Below are positions 45,027 through 52,976 of a stretch of DNA of 63,875 nt, one piece after another (within the stretch, counting starts at the first letter, position 1; each line of letters begins with the position of its first letter). The notes under the pieces were generated by a model, which did no database searches, was not told the DNA's origin, and worked only from the letters and a program-made list of their open reading frames with translations. The translations under genes were made by a program, and so were the position numbers. The stretch spans positions 1 through 63,875 of the forward strand of contig CALMBO010000003.1 in assembly GCA_937860055.1 (NCBI GenBank), read 5' to 3'. This DNA is from an uncultured Verrucomicrobiota bacterium (GTDB lineage: Bacteria; Verrucomicrobiota; Kiritimatiellia; CAIQIC01; Lenti-01).

Positions 45027-45272
45027 TACTCAAAAGAGCGGTCAAACACAAATAATCACTTTGAGCTATTTCCAAAACGGAAGCCTCACCTCCCTTGTTC
45101 CAAGCGAGTCAAACGTTGCGGCGTAGTGGTGTCTAGCAACTTTTGCGCATGGGGGTGCGAGCGGCGGTTTCTTGCCTGGGGAGGGGGGCGTTGAATCGGG
45201 GTTATGGGCAGGATATTCAGCATGGGAAGATGTTGTATGGGGGGAAGGGGGTGGATTATACTGCGGGGCACG

Positions 45273-46061
45273 ATGAGTTTCCTGGGTCAGATCGGAGCCG
45301 GGACGCTGACGCGGCTGGGGCGGGCGTCGCGGACGACGGCGGTGGTGTGGGCGGTGGCGGTTCAAGCCCTGCGTCCGGCGACGTGGACGGCGCCGATGCG
45401 CAACGTGCTGGCGCGGCAGGTGCTGTTCACGGGGCTGGAGGCGACGAATTTCGTATCGATGATCGCGCTGATCGTGGGGGTGCTGGTGGTGGTGCAGGCG
45501 CAGTACTGGCTGATGCGGCTGGGGCAGGCGGCGCTGATCGGGCCGATCCTGACGGCGGTGGTGGTGCGGGAGGTGGGGCCGCTGCTGACGAACTTCGTGG
45601 TGATCGCGCGCAGCGGGACGGCGATCTCGACGGAGCTGGCGAACATGAAGGTGCACGGGGAAGTGCGGGCGCTGGACGCGATGGGGATCGATCCGTTCGT
45701 GTACCTGGTGATTCCGCGGGTGCTGGGGGTGGCGGCGTCGACGTTCTGCCTGACGATCATCTTTTTGGCGGTGACGTTCATCGGCGGGTTCCTGTGCCTG
45801 TGGGTGATCGAGCTGGGGGACGTGGACATCGGGCTGTTTTTCAACAACATCATCGGGGCGATCGGCGTGCGGGACGTGTTCAGCCTGCTGGCGAAGTCGA
45901 TCGTTCCCGGAATGATGACGGGGGCGATCTGCTGCGACGAGGGGCTGGGGGTTGGCGCGGCGTCGACGGAGGTGCCGATCGCGGCGACGCGGGGCGTGAT
46001 GCGGTCGGTGGCGGCGCTGTTCGTGACGTCGCTGCTGATTTCGCTGATGGCGTATTTGTAG
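45273..46061 (+). CDS. mlaE: MlaE-family ABC transporter permease
   Basis: 262 aa, typical of MlaE. It is the inner-membrane permease of the Mla/MCE phospholipid transport system, which keeps the outer-membrane lipid balance. Five or six hydrophobic helices are visible, with the family regions LTAVVVREVGPLLTNFVVIARSGTAISTELANMKVHGEVRALDAMGIDP and SIVPGMMTGAICCDEGLGV. The ATG at 45273 fits the family start. The operon order is mlaE, degenerate mlaF, mlaD, lipoprotein, differing from the usual F-E-D. Codons are strongly G-ending. Confidence 0.93.
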   Translation: MSFLGQIGAGTLTRLGRASRTTAVVWAVAVQALRPATWTAPMRNVLARQVLFTGLEATNFVSMIALIVGVLVVVQAQYWLMRLGQAALIGPILTAVVVREVGPLLTNFVVIARSGTAISTELANMKVHGEVRALDAMGIDPFVYLVIPRVLGVAASTFCLTIIFLAVTFIGGFLCLWVIELGDVDIGLFFNNIIGAIGVRDVFSLLAKSIVPGMMTGAICCDEGLGVGAASTEVPIAATRGVMRSVAALFVTSLLISLMAYL

Positions 46062-46069
46062 GAACAGGC

Positions 46070-46720
46070 ATGGACGAGATGGAATCCAGCGAGTTGATCC
46101 GGGCGGAGGCGGTGCGGGGGGAGGCGCCGGGGCCGGCGTGGAGTTTTTCGCTGCGGCGCGGGGATGCGCTGTGGATTCCGGATGGCGGGGACGAGGGGAT
46201 GGCGTGGCTGGACTGGCTGACGGGCATCGAGCCGCCGCCGGCGGGGCAGGTGTTCTGGAAGGGCGTCGAATGGCGGGACCGTGGGCCGGACGACGCTTCG
46301 GCGGAGCGGGGCCGCATGGGATGCGTCTTCGCGGCCGGCGGGTTGCTGGCGAACCTGGACATGGACGAAAACGTGTGGCTGCCGTCGCGGATGCACCGCC
46401 GGGAGAGGGCGGAGGAATCGATCGAGCGGTGGGCGCGTTTTTTCGGGGTCTGGCCGGTGCCGGCGGAGCGCGCGCCGTTCGTGCGCGAGCGGGACCGGCG
46501 GAAGATCCTGTGGACGCGGGCGTTCGCGGGGGAACCGGAGGCGCTGGTGCTGGAGCGTCCGCTGCGCGAGGCGCCGGCGGAGGACCGGACCTTGTTCCTG
46601 GAGGCGGTGAAGCAGGTGCGCGCGGCGGGCTGCGCGGTGGTGTGGGTGGAGGAATCCCCGGATGCGGCGACGCAGGCGGCGCTGGCGCCGCTGGCGGCGG
46701 CGGCGCCGGGGCCGGCGTGA
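46070..46720 (+). CDS. Degenerate MlaF-like ABC ATPase (catalytic motifs lost)
   Basis: 216 aa. It aligns by eye over its length with MlaF-type ATPases: FSLRRGDALWIP at strand 1, VFAAGGLLANLDMDENVWLP at the Q-loop region and ALVLERP at Walker B. All catalytic motifs are missing. Walker A is replaced by PDGGDEGMAWLD, with no Lys-Ser/Thr. The LSGGQ signature is replaced by APFVRERDRRK. The Walker B aspartate/glutamate context is changed to LERP, and the switch histidine is replaced in VVWVEES. It is therefore unlikely to hydrolyse ATP. Its place between mlaE and mlaD, 8 bp after mlaE, indicates a conserved structural role or a partner for a second ATPase elsewhere. Confidence 0.75.
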   Translation: MDEMESSELIRAEAVRGEAPGPAWSFSLRRGDALWIPDGGDEGMAWLDWLTGIEPPPAGQVFWKGVEWRDRGPDDASAERGRMGCVFAAGGLLANLDMDENVWLPSRMHRRERAEESIERWARFFGVWPVPAERAPFVRERDRRKILWTRAFAGEPEALVLERPLREAPAEDRTLFLEAVKQVRAAGCAVVWVEESPDAATQAALAPLAAAAPGPA

Positions 46721-46730
46721 GGAGCGGAAC

Positions 46731-47654
46731 ATGGCGAAGAAATTCAAATTCCGGTACGTGAACGAGATCGTGGGCGGCTTCGTGCTGCTGGTGTTCCTGC
46801 TGCTGCTGGCGGGGGTGCTGGTGGCGGGGCACGCGCAGCACTGGTTCGAGGCGAAGTACCTGATCAACCTGCGGTTCCCGGCGGAAGGATCGATGGACAT
46901 CCAGAAGGGCGCCGAGGTGATGCTGCTGGGGACGAAGGTCGGCAGCGTGCAGGACATCACGGTGAACGACGACGGGCACATCTCGGGCGCCATGCGGGTG
47001 CGGGGGCCGTTCATGCGGTTCGTGCGGGCGGATTCGATCGGGCTGGTGAAGAAGAAGATGGTGGTGACGGGCGACGCGTACATCGAGCTGACGCGCGGAA
47101 CGGGCGCGGAACTGCCGCGGATCGGCGGGGAGATCGAGTGCGTGAAGGACACGGAGATCATCCAGATGCTGGAGGAGGCGCTGGAGACGATCCGCAAGGA
47201 GGCGCTGAACACGCTGGCGCTGGTGAACGGGGCGATTTCGGAATACATGGCGCTGGGAGGGACGCTGAACGATCCCGACGGCAGCGTGCAGCAGCTGCTG
47301 GCGAACGCGAACGGGCTGCTGGAAGACATCCGGAAGGGGCCGGGCATTCCGGCGAAGGTGCTGAACGATCCGGCGATGGCGAAGGACGTGGAGGACATCG
47401 TGGCGCAGGTGCAGGCGCTGATGGTGAAGATCAACGCGATGGCCACGGAGATGCAGGCGGTGGTGGCGAAGCTGCCGCCGATGGCCGACACGGTGGCGGA
47501 CGAAGTGGACAACCTGCCCGTGATCACCGGCGATGCGCAGGCGCTGATGCGCGAGACGACGTCGCTGCTGGACGGGCTGCAGAAGCACTGGCTGCTGAAG
47601 AAATACATGGGGTCGGACGACGCGGTCCGGTCCGAGGAGGTGCTGGTGCCATGA
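46731..47654 (+). CDS. mlaD: MlaD-family MCE-domain protein
   Basis: 307 aa. The N-terminal membrane helix (EIVGGFVLLVFLLLLAGVLVAG) anchors a single MCE domain (INLRFPAEGSMDIQKGAEVMLLGTKVGSV). A helical C-terminal half follows, with coiled-coil character (EEALETIRKEALNTLALVNG, AQVQALMVKINAMATEMQAV). MCE proteins form hexameric rings that carry phospholipids across the periplasm. The helical tail suggests a longer tunnel than E. coli MlaD. It follows the degenerate ATPase by 10 bp and overlaps the next gene by four bases. Confidence 0.9.
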   Translation: MAKKFKFRYVNEIVGGFVLLVFLLLLAGVLVAGHAQHWFEAKYLINLRFPAEGSMDIQKGAEVMLLGTKVGSVQDITVNDDGHISGAMRVRGPFMRFVRADSIGLVKKKMVVTGDAYIELTRGTGAELPRIGGEIECVKDTEIIQMLEEALETIRKEALNTLALVNGAISEYMALGGTLNDPDGSVQQLLANANGLLEDIRKGPGIPAKVLNDPAMAKDVEDIVAQVQALMVKINAMATEMQAVVAKLPPMADTVADEVDNLPVITGDAQALMRETTSLLDGLQKHWLLKKYMGSDDAVRSEEVLVP

Positions 47655-48616
47655 GGAAAGAAGCGGGGATTCAGGGTTCAGGGTTCAGGATTCAGCAGGG
47701 CGGCCGGAGCGCGGGCCGGTGGGCGGCGCTGCTGGCCGTGATCATGGCGGCGGGATGCGCATCGCCGAAGGCGGCGCAGTTCACGGATGCGGACTGGGTG
47801 TCGCATTCGACGACGGGGCGCGGCGCGTACGAGCGCGGCGACTACCGCCGGGCGGAAGAGGCGTACGGGCGGGCGGAGCGGCGGGCGAAGGCGCTGGACG
47901 ACGCGGATGCGCTGGCGGTGGCGGCGGTGAACCGGGCGGTGTGCCTGGTGGCCGCCGGGCGGGCCGACGCGGCGCTGGCAGGGGTGGAAGAGGCTTTGGC
48001 GGACGGGCGGGTCTCGCCGGGCCGGCGGGCGGAACTGATGGTGGCGGGGGCGCGGGCGGCGGCGGCGGCGGGGAAGGCGGACGAGGCGCTGGCACGGGCG
48101 GAAGCGGCGCTGAAGCTGGAACCGGAGGCGGCGTTGAAGGCGCAGGCGCAGCTGGCGCGAGGCGCGGCATGGCTGGCGAAGAAGGATGCCGCGGCGGCGG
48201 AGCAGGCGCTGGCGGAATTGTCCGGGAAGGAATGGGGCCGGTTGCCGGCATCGATCCGCGCGGAAGAGGCCGTCCTCCGGGCGCAGATCGCGGCGGCGGA
48301 GAAGAAGCCGACGGTGGCGATGAGCTGGCAGGACAAGGCGGCGGCGCGGTGGAAGAAGGCGGGCCGGCTGCCGGAGATGGCGCGCGCCCTGGCCGAGGCG
48401 GGGCGGCAGGCGAAGGCGGCGGACGATCTGGCGGGGGCATGCGACCGATTCCGCCGGGCGGCGCGCAGCCTGTGGGCGCAGGGATTCGGGCCCGAGGCGG
48501 TGCGCACGCTGGAGGAGGGGGTTTCCTGCGCGGAACGGCTGAAGGATGAAGCGGTTGCGAAGAAAATGGCGGACCTCTTTGTAACTTTCAAAGAAGAGCA
48601 ACGACTTGAAAAATAA
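47651..48616 (+). CDS. TPR-like lipoprotein of the Mla operon
   Basis: 321 aa. It starts at the ATG overlapping the mlaD stop (ATGA). A lipobox (LLAVIMAAGC) lies near residue 38, after an unusually long N-terminus. The first about 16 residues (EAGIQGSGFRIQQGG) are encoded by a GGGTTCAGG repeat copy at 47665-47695, so the signal peptide has been extended or displaced by repeat sequence. The mature part is alanine-rich helical repeats of TPR type (RGAYERGDYRRAEEAYGRAERRA, AELMVAGARAAAAAGKADEALARAEAAL). It may be an outer-membrane component of lipid transport, by position only. Confidence 0.82.
   Translation: MRKEAGIQGSGFRIQQGGRSAGRWAALLAVIMAAGCASPKAAQFTDADWVSHSTTGRGAYERGDYRRAEEAYGRAERRAKALDDADALAVAAVNRAVCLVAAGRADAALAGVEEALADGRVSPGRRAELMVAGARAAAAAGKADEALARAEAALKLEPEAALKAQAQLARGAAWLAKKDAAAAEQALAELSGKEWGRLPASIRAEEAVLRAQIAAAEKKPTVAMSWQDKAAARWKKAGRLPEMARALAEAGRQAKAADDLAGACDRFRRAARSLWAQGFGPEAVRTLEEGVSCAERLKDEAVAKKMADLFVTFKEEQRLEK
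47665..47695 (+). repeat. Single GGGTTCAGG repeat arm inside a gene, locus 6
   Basis: The arm reads GGGGATTCAGGGTTCAGGGT then TCAGGATTCAG. It has no inverted partner nearby and is in frame within the lipoprotein's N-terminal coding sequence. Confidence 0.85.
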
Positions 48617-48635
48617 CCAAACCCGGAGAATGGGC

Positions 48636-49094
48636 ATGAAAAAATGGATCCTGATGTGTTGCGCGGCGCTGGTCGCGACCGGCGCATGGGCGGCAAAAGA
48701 GATGAGCGTGCAGGTGCGCGACGGGCAGTTGCGCAACCGCGCGTCGTTCCTGGGAACGGTGACCGGCACGGTGGCCTATGGCGACCGGGTGACGGTGAAC
48801 CAGACGCAGGCGGGCTGGTGCGAGGTGACGATCGCCGGGAAGACCGGCTGGATCCACGAATCGGCGCTGACGCCGAAGCGCGTGGTGGTCGGCTCCGGAA
48901 CGGACGATGCGCGCATCGGCGCGAGCGGGGAGGAAGTCGCGCTGGCAGGCAAGGGCTTCAGCAAGGAAGTCGAGGCGGAGTACAAGAAGCAGAACGCGAA
49001 GCTCGACTACACGTGGGTGGACTGGATGGGCAAGCAGACGGTTCCGGCCGAGCAGCTCGTGCAGTTCCTGAAACAGGGCGACTTGGCCCAATAA
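48636..49094 (+). CDS. Secreted SH3b-domain protein
   Basis: 152 aa from ATG 48636, chosen for GGAGAA about 6 bp upstream and the typical signal MKKWILMCCAALVATGAWAA. A bacterial SH3 domain occupies about residues 22-80 (VQVRDGQLRNRASFLGTVTGTVAYGDRVTVNQTQAGWCEVTIAGKTGWIHESAL in overview). A charged C-terminal helix follows. SH3b domains commonly bind peptidoglycan or help periplasmic enzymes. It precedes the M48 protease by 10 bp and probably belongs to the same transcript. Confidence 0.88.
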   Translation: MKKWILMCCAALVATGAWAAKEMSVQVRDGQLRNRASFLGTVTGTVAYGDRVTVNQTQAGWCEVTIAGKTGWIHESALTPKRVVVGSGTDDARIGASGEEVALAGKGFSKEVEAEYKKQNAKLDYTWVDWMGKQTVPAEQLVQFLKQGDLAQ

Positions 49095-49104
49095 GGAGCA
49101 CGCG

Positions 49105-50031
49105 ATGAAAACCATTTCCAGAATGCATTGGGCGGGGACGGGGATCGCGGCGGCGGCGTTGCTGTGGGCGGCGACGGGCTGCGAGACGGTGAACCAGATC
49201 ACGGGGGCGGTGGCGGATGCGGCGGCCGGCGCGGGCGTCATCACGAAGGACCAGGCGGAGAGCACCAAGCGCGTGGGCACGGCGGTGACCAAGACCTTCC
49301 AGGACATCACGCCGGAGCAGGAGTACTACATCGGCCGCACGGTGGCGGCGACGGTGCTGACGGGCTACCAGCCGAAGGATGCGAAGGCCCTCAACGAGTA
49401 CCTGAACACGGTGGGCCAGACGCTGGCGCAGTTCTCGGGGCGCCCGGAGACGTTCGGCGGCTACCACTTCCTGACGCTGGATTCGGACGAGATCAACGCG
49501 TTCGCGGCGCCGGGGGGGCTGATCCTCGTGACGCGCGGCCTGTTGAAGTGCTGCCAGACGGAGGACGAGCTGGCATCGGTGCTGGCGCACGAGATCGGGC
49601 ATGTCGAGAAGCTGCATGGCCTGCGGGCGATCCGCACGGGCCGCCTCAATTCGGCCCTGACGATCCTGGCGGTCGAGGCCGGGAAGAACCTGGCCGGCGA
49701 ACAGCTGGCCGAGGTGACCAAGGCCTTCGACGAGTCGATCAACGACATCACCGGGACGCTGATGAACAGCGGCTATTCGCGGAAGCTGGAATACGAGGCG
49801 GATGCGGCGGCCATCGAGATCCTGAAGAAGGCGGGCTACGAGGCGGGGGCGCTGGTGGCGATGCTGGAGAACATGGCGAAGGGATGGGATTCCTCGCGCC
49901 ATGATTTCGCGGCGACGCATCCGCCGCCGACGGACCGCATCGCCCAGCTCCAGAAGCTCGGGATCGCCTCGACCACGGCTTCGGCCAATTCGCGCCAGCA
50001 GCGCTTCCTTGCCGCGACGAAAGCGCTGTAA
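49105..50031 (+). CDS. M48-family metalloprotease lipoprotein
   Basis: 308 aa. Signal with a lipobox at Cys26 (LLWAATGC). The peptidase M48 active site HEIGH has zinc ligands H162 and H166 and catalytic E163, with the third ligand E231 in YEADAAA. The sequence NSGYSRKLEYEADAAAIEIL is typical of the BepA/LoiP group, which degrade misassembled outer-membrane proteins. No long TPR domain follows, so it is a short form. It sits between the SH3b protein and the CHASE2 cyclase, giving the operon an envelope-stress flavour. Confidence 0.93.
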   Translation: MKTISRMHWAGTGIAAAALLWAATGCETVNQITGAVADAAAGAGVITKDQAESTKRVGTAVTKTFQDITPEQEYYIGRTVAATVLTGYQPKDAKALNEYLNTVGQTLAQFSGRPETFGGYHFLTLDSDEINAFAAPGGLILVTRGLLKCCQTEDELASVLAHEIGHVEKLHGLRAIRTGRLNSALTILAVEAGKNLAGEQLAEVTKAFDESINDITGTLMNSGYSRKLEYEADAAAIEILKKAGYEAGALVAMLENMAKGWDSSRHDFAATHPPPTDRIAQLQKLGIASTTASANSRQQRFLAATKAL

Positions 50032-50044
50032 GAGGCGCGGCGGG

Positions 50045-52183
50045 ATGAACAAGAAGATCGCGTACGGGCTGCTGGCCGGCGCGCTGTCGGCCGCCTGCGT
50101 GGGCGCGCTGGACCGCGCCAGCCTCGTCGCGCGGTGGGACAATCCCCTCTCCGACTGGCGGGCGCGCGTGCTGGCGAAGCCGTCGCCGGCGACGGAGCGG
50201 GTCAAGCTGGTGCTGCTGGACCAGTCGAGCCTGGACTGGGCCAGCCAGAACATGGGGCTGTCGTGGCCCTGGCCGCGCGAAGTCTACGGGGCCCTGCTGG
50301 ATTACCTGAAGCGGAACGGCGCGAAGACGGTGGTGTTCGACGTGCTCTACACGGAGCCCTCGGCCTACGGGGTGGCGGACGACGAGGCGCTGGGCGAGGC
50401 CGCCGGGCGCTTCGGCCATTTCGTCGGCGCGGTCTTTCTCGGAAAGCAGACCGACCAGGCGACTTCCTGGCCGGAATTCGCGAAGCCCAACCCCATCGAG
50501 ATCCGGGGGCTGGAGGGCTGGCTGGAGGCGCATCCGGACGCGGCGGGGGAGATCGTCTCGGCGGGGGCGGCCTTCCCTGTTCCCGAGCTGGCGAAGAAGG
50601 CCGCGTGGCTGGCGAACGTGCGCGAAGTTCCGGACGGCGACGGCGTGTTCCGGCGCGCGGCGCCCTTCCGGATCTTCGACGGGCAGGTGCTGCCCTCGCT
50701 GGGATTCGCGGGCTGGCTCGGGGGGCTTGGCGCGGTCGACGTCCGGGCGGCGATCGAGACGGATGCGCTTCTTGCCGGGGGCAAGCGCATCCCTCTGGAC
50801 GCCTCCGGGCGGATGATCCTGAAGTTCCGGGGAAAATCGGGGACGCACCAGGCCTTCACGGCGTCGTCGGTGATCCAATCGGAACTGCGTCTCCTGGAGG
50901 GCGGCGAGCCGCCGATTCAGGACGGGAGCGTGTTCCGGGATGCGCATGTCGTCTTCGGGTTCAGCGCGCCGGGGCTGAAGGACCTGCGGCCCTCGCCGAT
51001 GGGGGGGGACTATCCGGGGCCGGAGATCTACGCGACGATGCTGGACAACCTGCTGGAGGGCGATTTCCTGAGGGATGCGCCGGCGGCGGCGGTCTGGCTG
51101 TGGGTTTTGCTGCTGGCCTTGGCCGCGGGCGCATGCGCGTCGTCGGCGCGCAACGGCTGGCAGAGCGGGGTGGCGGCCCTCGTGCTGATTCCGCTGCCGG
51201 CGCTGGCGGGGCTGGCGGCGTGGGAGGCGGGCTATGTCCTGCCGGCGGCGGGCGGAATGATGGGGGTGGTGATCGCGCTGCTGGGCGGGGCGGTGATCAA
51301 CTTCGTGCTGGAGGGGCGGCAGAAGATGTTCATCAAGGGCGCGTTCAAGCACTACCTGAGCGCGGAGGTGATCGAACAGATCATGCGCGATCCCAACAGC
51401 CTGAAGCTCGGCGGCGAGCGCCGCGAGCTGACGATCTTCTTCTCCGACCTGCAGGGGTTCTCGACGATTTCGGAACGGCTGGGACCGGAGGACCTGACGA
51501 AGCTGCTGAACGACTACCTGTCGGACATGACGGACATCATCCTCGAGGAGGGCGGCACGCTGGACAAGTACGAGGGCGATGCGATCATCGCGTTCTGGAA
51601 TGCGCCGCTGGCGCAGCCGGACCACGCGATGCGGGCGGTGCGGGCCTCGGTGCGGTGCCAGCGGAAGCTGGCGGAGCGCCGGGCGGAGTTCGAGGAGCGC
51701 ACGGGCGTGGTGCTGAAGATGCGCATCGGGCTGAACACGGGCGCGGTGGTGGTCGGCAACATGGGGTCGAGCAACCGGTTCGACTACACGGTGCTGGGCG
51801 ACGCCGCGAACCTGGCCTCGCGGCTCGAGGGCGCGAACAAGGCGCTGGGGACCTACCTGATGATTTCGGAATCGACGTGGTCGCAGACGAACGGGGCGTT
51901 CCCGGGGCGCGAGCTGGGATTCCTGCGCGTGGTGGGTCGCAAGACGCCGGTGCGGGTGTACGAGGCGACGGGGCTGGAAGGCGAAGAGGCGCAGGGCGCG
52001 GAGAAAGCCTTCGAGGCCGCGCTGGCGCAGGTGCGCGCGGCCCGATGGGCGGAGGCGGCGGAAGCGTTCGAGAAGATCGAAGGGGACGCGGCGGCGAAGA
52101 CCTATGCGGCGAAATGCCGCGCGCTGGCGTCGGCCGGTGCCGGCGCGGCCTGGGACGGCATCTGGAACCTGACGGAGAAATGA
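50045..52183 (+). CDS. CHASE2-domain class III adenylate/guanylate cyclase
   Basis: 712 aa. N-terminal helix, then an extracytoplasmic CHASE2 sensor (about residues 25-340; VLLDQSSLDWAS, WPWPREVYGALLDYLKRNGAKTVVFDVLY). Three membrane helices (about 345-420) lead to a class III cyclase domain. Catalytic residues appear intact: metal aspartates D468 and D512, Lys508 and Thr582 at the base-selecting positions (the Thr form marks class IIIb, expected to make cAMP), and transition-state N589 and R593. An alanine-rich helical tail follows. CHASE2 senses an unknown periplasmic cue. The next two genes can complete a cyclic-nucleotide circuit. Confidence 0.94.
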   Translation: MNKKIAYGLLAGALSAACVGALDRASLVARWDNPLSDWRARVLAKPSPATERVKLVLLDQSSLDWASQNMGLSWPWPREVYGALLDYLKRNGAKTVVFDVLYTEPSAYGVADDEALGEAAGRFGHFVGAVFLGKQTDQATSWPEFAKPNPIEIRGLEGWLEAHPDAAGEIVSAGAAFPVPELAKKAAWLANVREVPDGDGVFRRAAPFRIFDGQVLPSLGFAGWLGGLGAVDVRAAIETDALLAGGKRIPLDASGRMILKFRGKSGTHQAFTASSVIQSELRLLEGGEPPIQDGSVFRDAHVVFGFSAPGLKDLRPSPMGGDYPGPEIYATMLDNLLEGDFLRDAPAAAVWLWVLLLALAAGACASSARNGWQSGVAALVLIPLPALAGLAAWEAGYVLPAAGGMMGVVIALLGGAVINFVLEGRQKMFIKGAFKHYLSAEVIEQIMRDPNSLKLGGERRELTIFFSDLQGFSTISERLGPEDLTKLLNDYLSDMTDIILEEGGTLDKYEGDAIIAFWNAPLAQPDHAMRAVRASVRCQRKLAERRAEFEERTGVVLKMRIGLNTGAVVVGNMGSSNRFDYTVLGDAANLASRLEGANKALGTYLMISESTWSQTNGAFPGRELGFLRVVGRKTPVRVYEATGLEGEEAQGAEKAFEAALAQVRAARWAEAAEAFEKIEGDAAAKTYAAKCRALASAGAGAAWDGIWNLTEK

Positions 52184-52193
52184 GGACGGCGGC

Positions 52194-52976
52194 ATGAAGG
52201 TTTTCCTGGGAGGGGCGCGCGGCAGCTACCCGGTTTCGGGGGCGGACAAGGTGCGCCATGGCGGCGATACTTTTTCCCTGCTGGTGGAGGGCCGGGAAGG
52301 CGGGCAGGTGCTGATCGACGCGGGGAGCGGCGTGCGCCGCCTGAAGGAGCGGTTCCGCGCCGGAGGCGTGCTGTTCTTCACGCATACCCATCTGGACCAT
52401 TTGATCGGGCTGCCGATGCTGGCGAAGGCGTGGCCGCGCCAGCTGGTGTTGCCGCGGGGCGGGCTGCCGGAAATCCTGGCCCGGGTTTTTTCGCCGCCGG
52501 TCTGGCCGGTGAAGCTGCCGGCCGCCGAATTCCCGGTACCGGCGGAGCCGTGCGACATCGGCGGGCTGAAGGTGGCCTGGCATCCGGTGGCGCATCCGGA
52601 CGGCTGCGTCGCCTACCGCGTGGACGAACCGGCGACGGGGGCGTGCGTGGTGGTGGCGACGGACATCGAATGGCCGGCGATGACGCCGCGCGCACAGGAT
52701 GCGTTCGCGCTGTTCGCCCGCGGGGCGGACCTGCTGGTGTTCGATGCGCATTTCCTGCCGGCGGAAGCGGCCGCGCACAAGGGGTGGGGCCACAGCGCCT
52801 GGACGGATGCCGTGGAGGCCGCGCGCCGCTGCGGCGCGCAGAAACTGTGGCTGATGCACCATGCGCCGGGCCGCACGGATGCGGAACTCGACGCGGTGGC
52901 CGCGGAGGCGGCGGCGGCGTTCAAAGGGGCCGTCGTGCCGACGGTCGAAACCATGACGGAGATCCTGCATGAATAG
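52194..52976 (+). CDS. Metallo-beta-lactamase-fold hydrolase
   Basis: 260 aa. The metal motif HTHLDH gives H64, H66, D68 and H69. Further ligands are in AWHPVAHPDG, VVVATDIEW and LMHHAPGR. The N-terminus (GGARGSYPVSG, RHGGDTFSLLVEG, LIDAGSGVRRL) is of the RNase Z/PhnP-like branch, which includes cyclic-nucleotide phosphodiesterases. Placed 10 bp after a cyclase and overlapping a cNMP-gated channel gene by 8 bp, hydrolysis of the cyclic nucleotide is the most economical guess. This is inference; activity on another phosphodiester is possible. Confidence 0.88.
   Translation: MKVFLGGARGSYPVSGADKVRHGGDTFSLLVEGREGGQVLIDAGSGVRRLKERFRAGGVLFFTHTHLDHLIGLPMLAKAWPRQLVLPRGGLPEILARVFSPPVWPVKLPAAEFPVPAEPCDIGGLKVAWHPVAHPDGCVAYRVDEPATGACVVVATDIEWPAMTPRAQDAFALFARGADLLVFDAHFLPAEAAAHKGWGHSAWTDAVEAARRCGAQKLWLMHHAPGRTDAELDAVAAEAAAAFKGAVVPTVETMTEILHE

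Noticed and set aside
45246..45264. TATACT near 45259 as the mlaE promoter
   Set aside because: It would leave almost no leader before the ATG at 45273 and the -35 (TTGTAT) is weak.
45066..47588. 840 aa and 748 aa minus-strand frames opposite the Mla operon
   Set aside because: His/Arg/Pro-rich shadow translations; the plus-strand genes have clear family motifs and ribosome sites.
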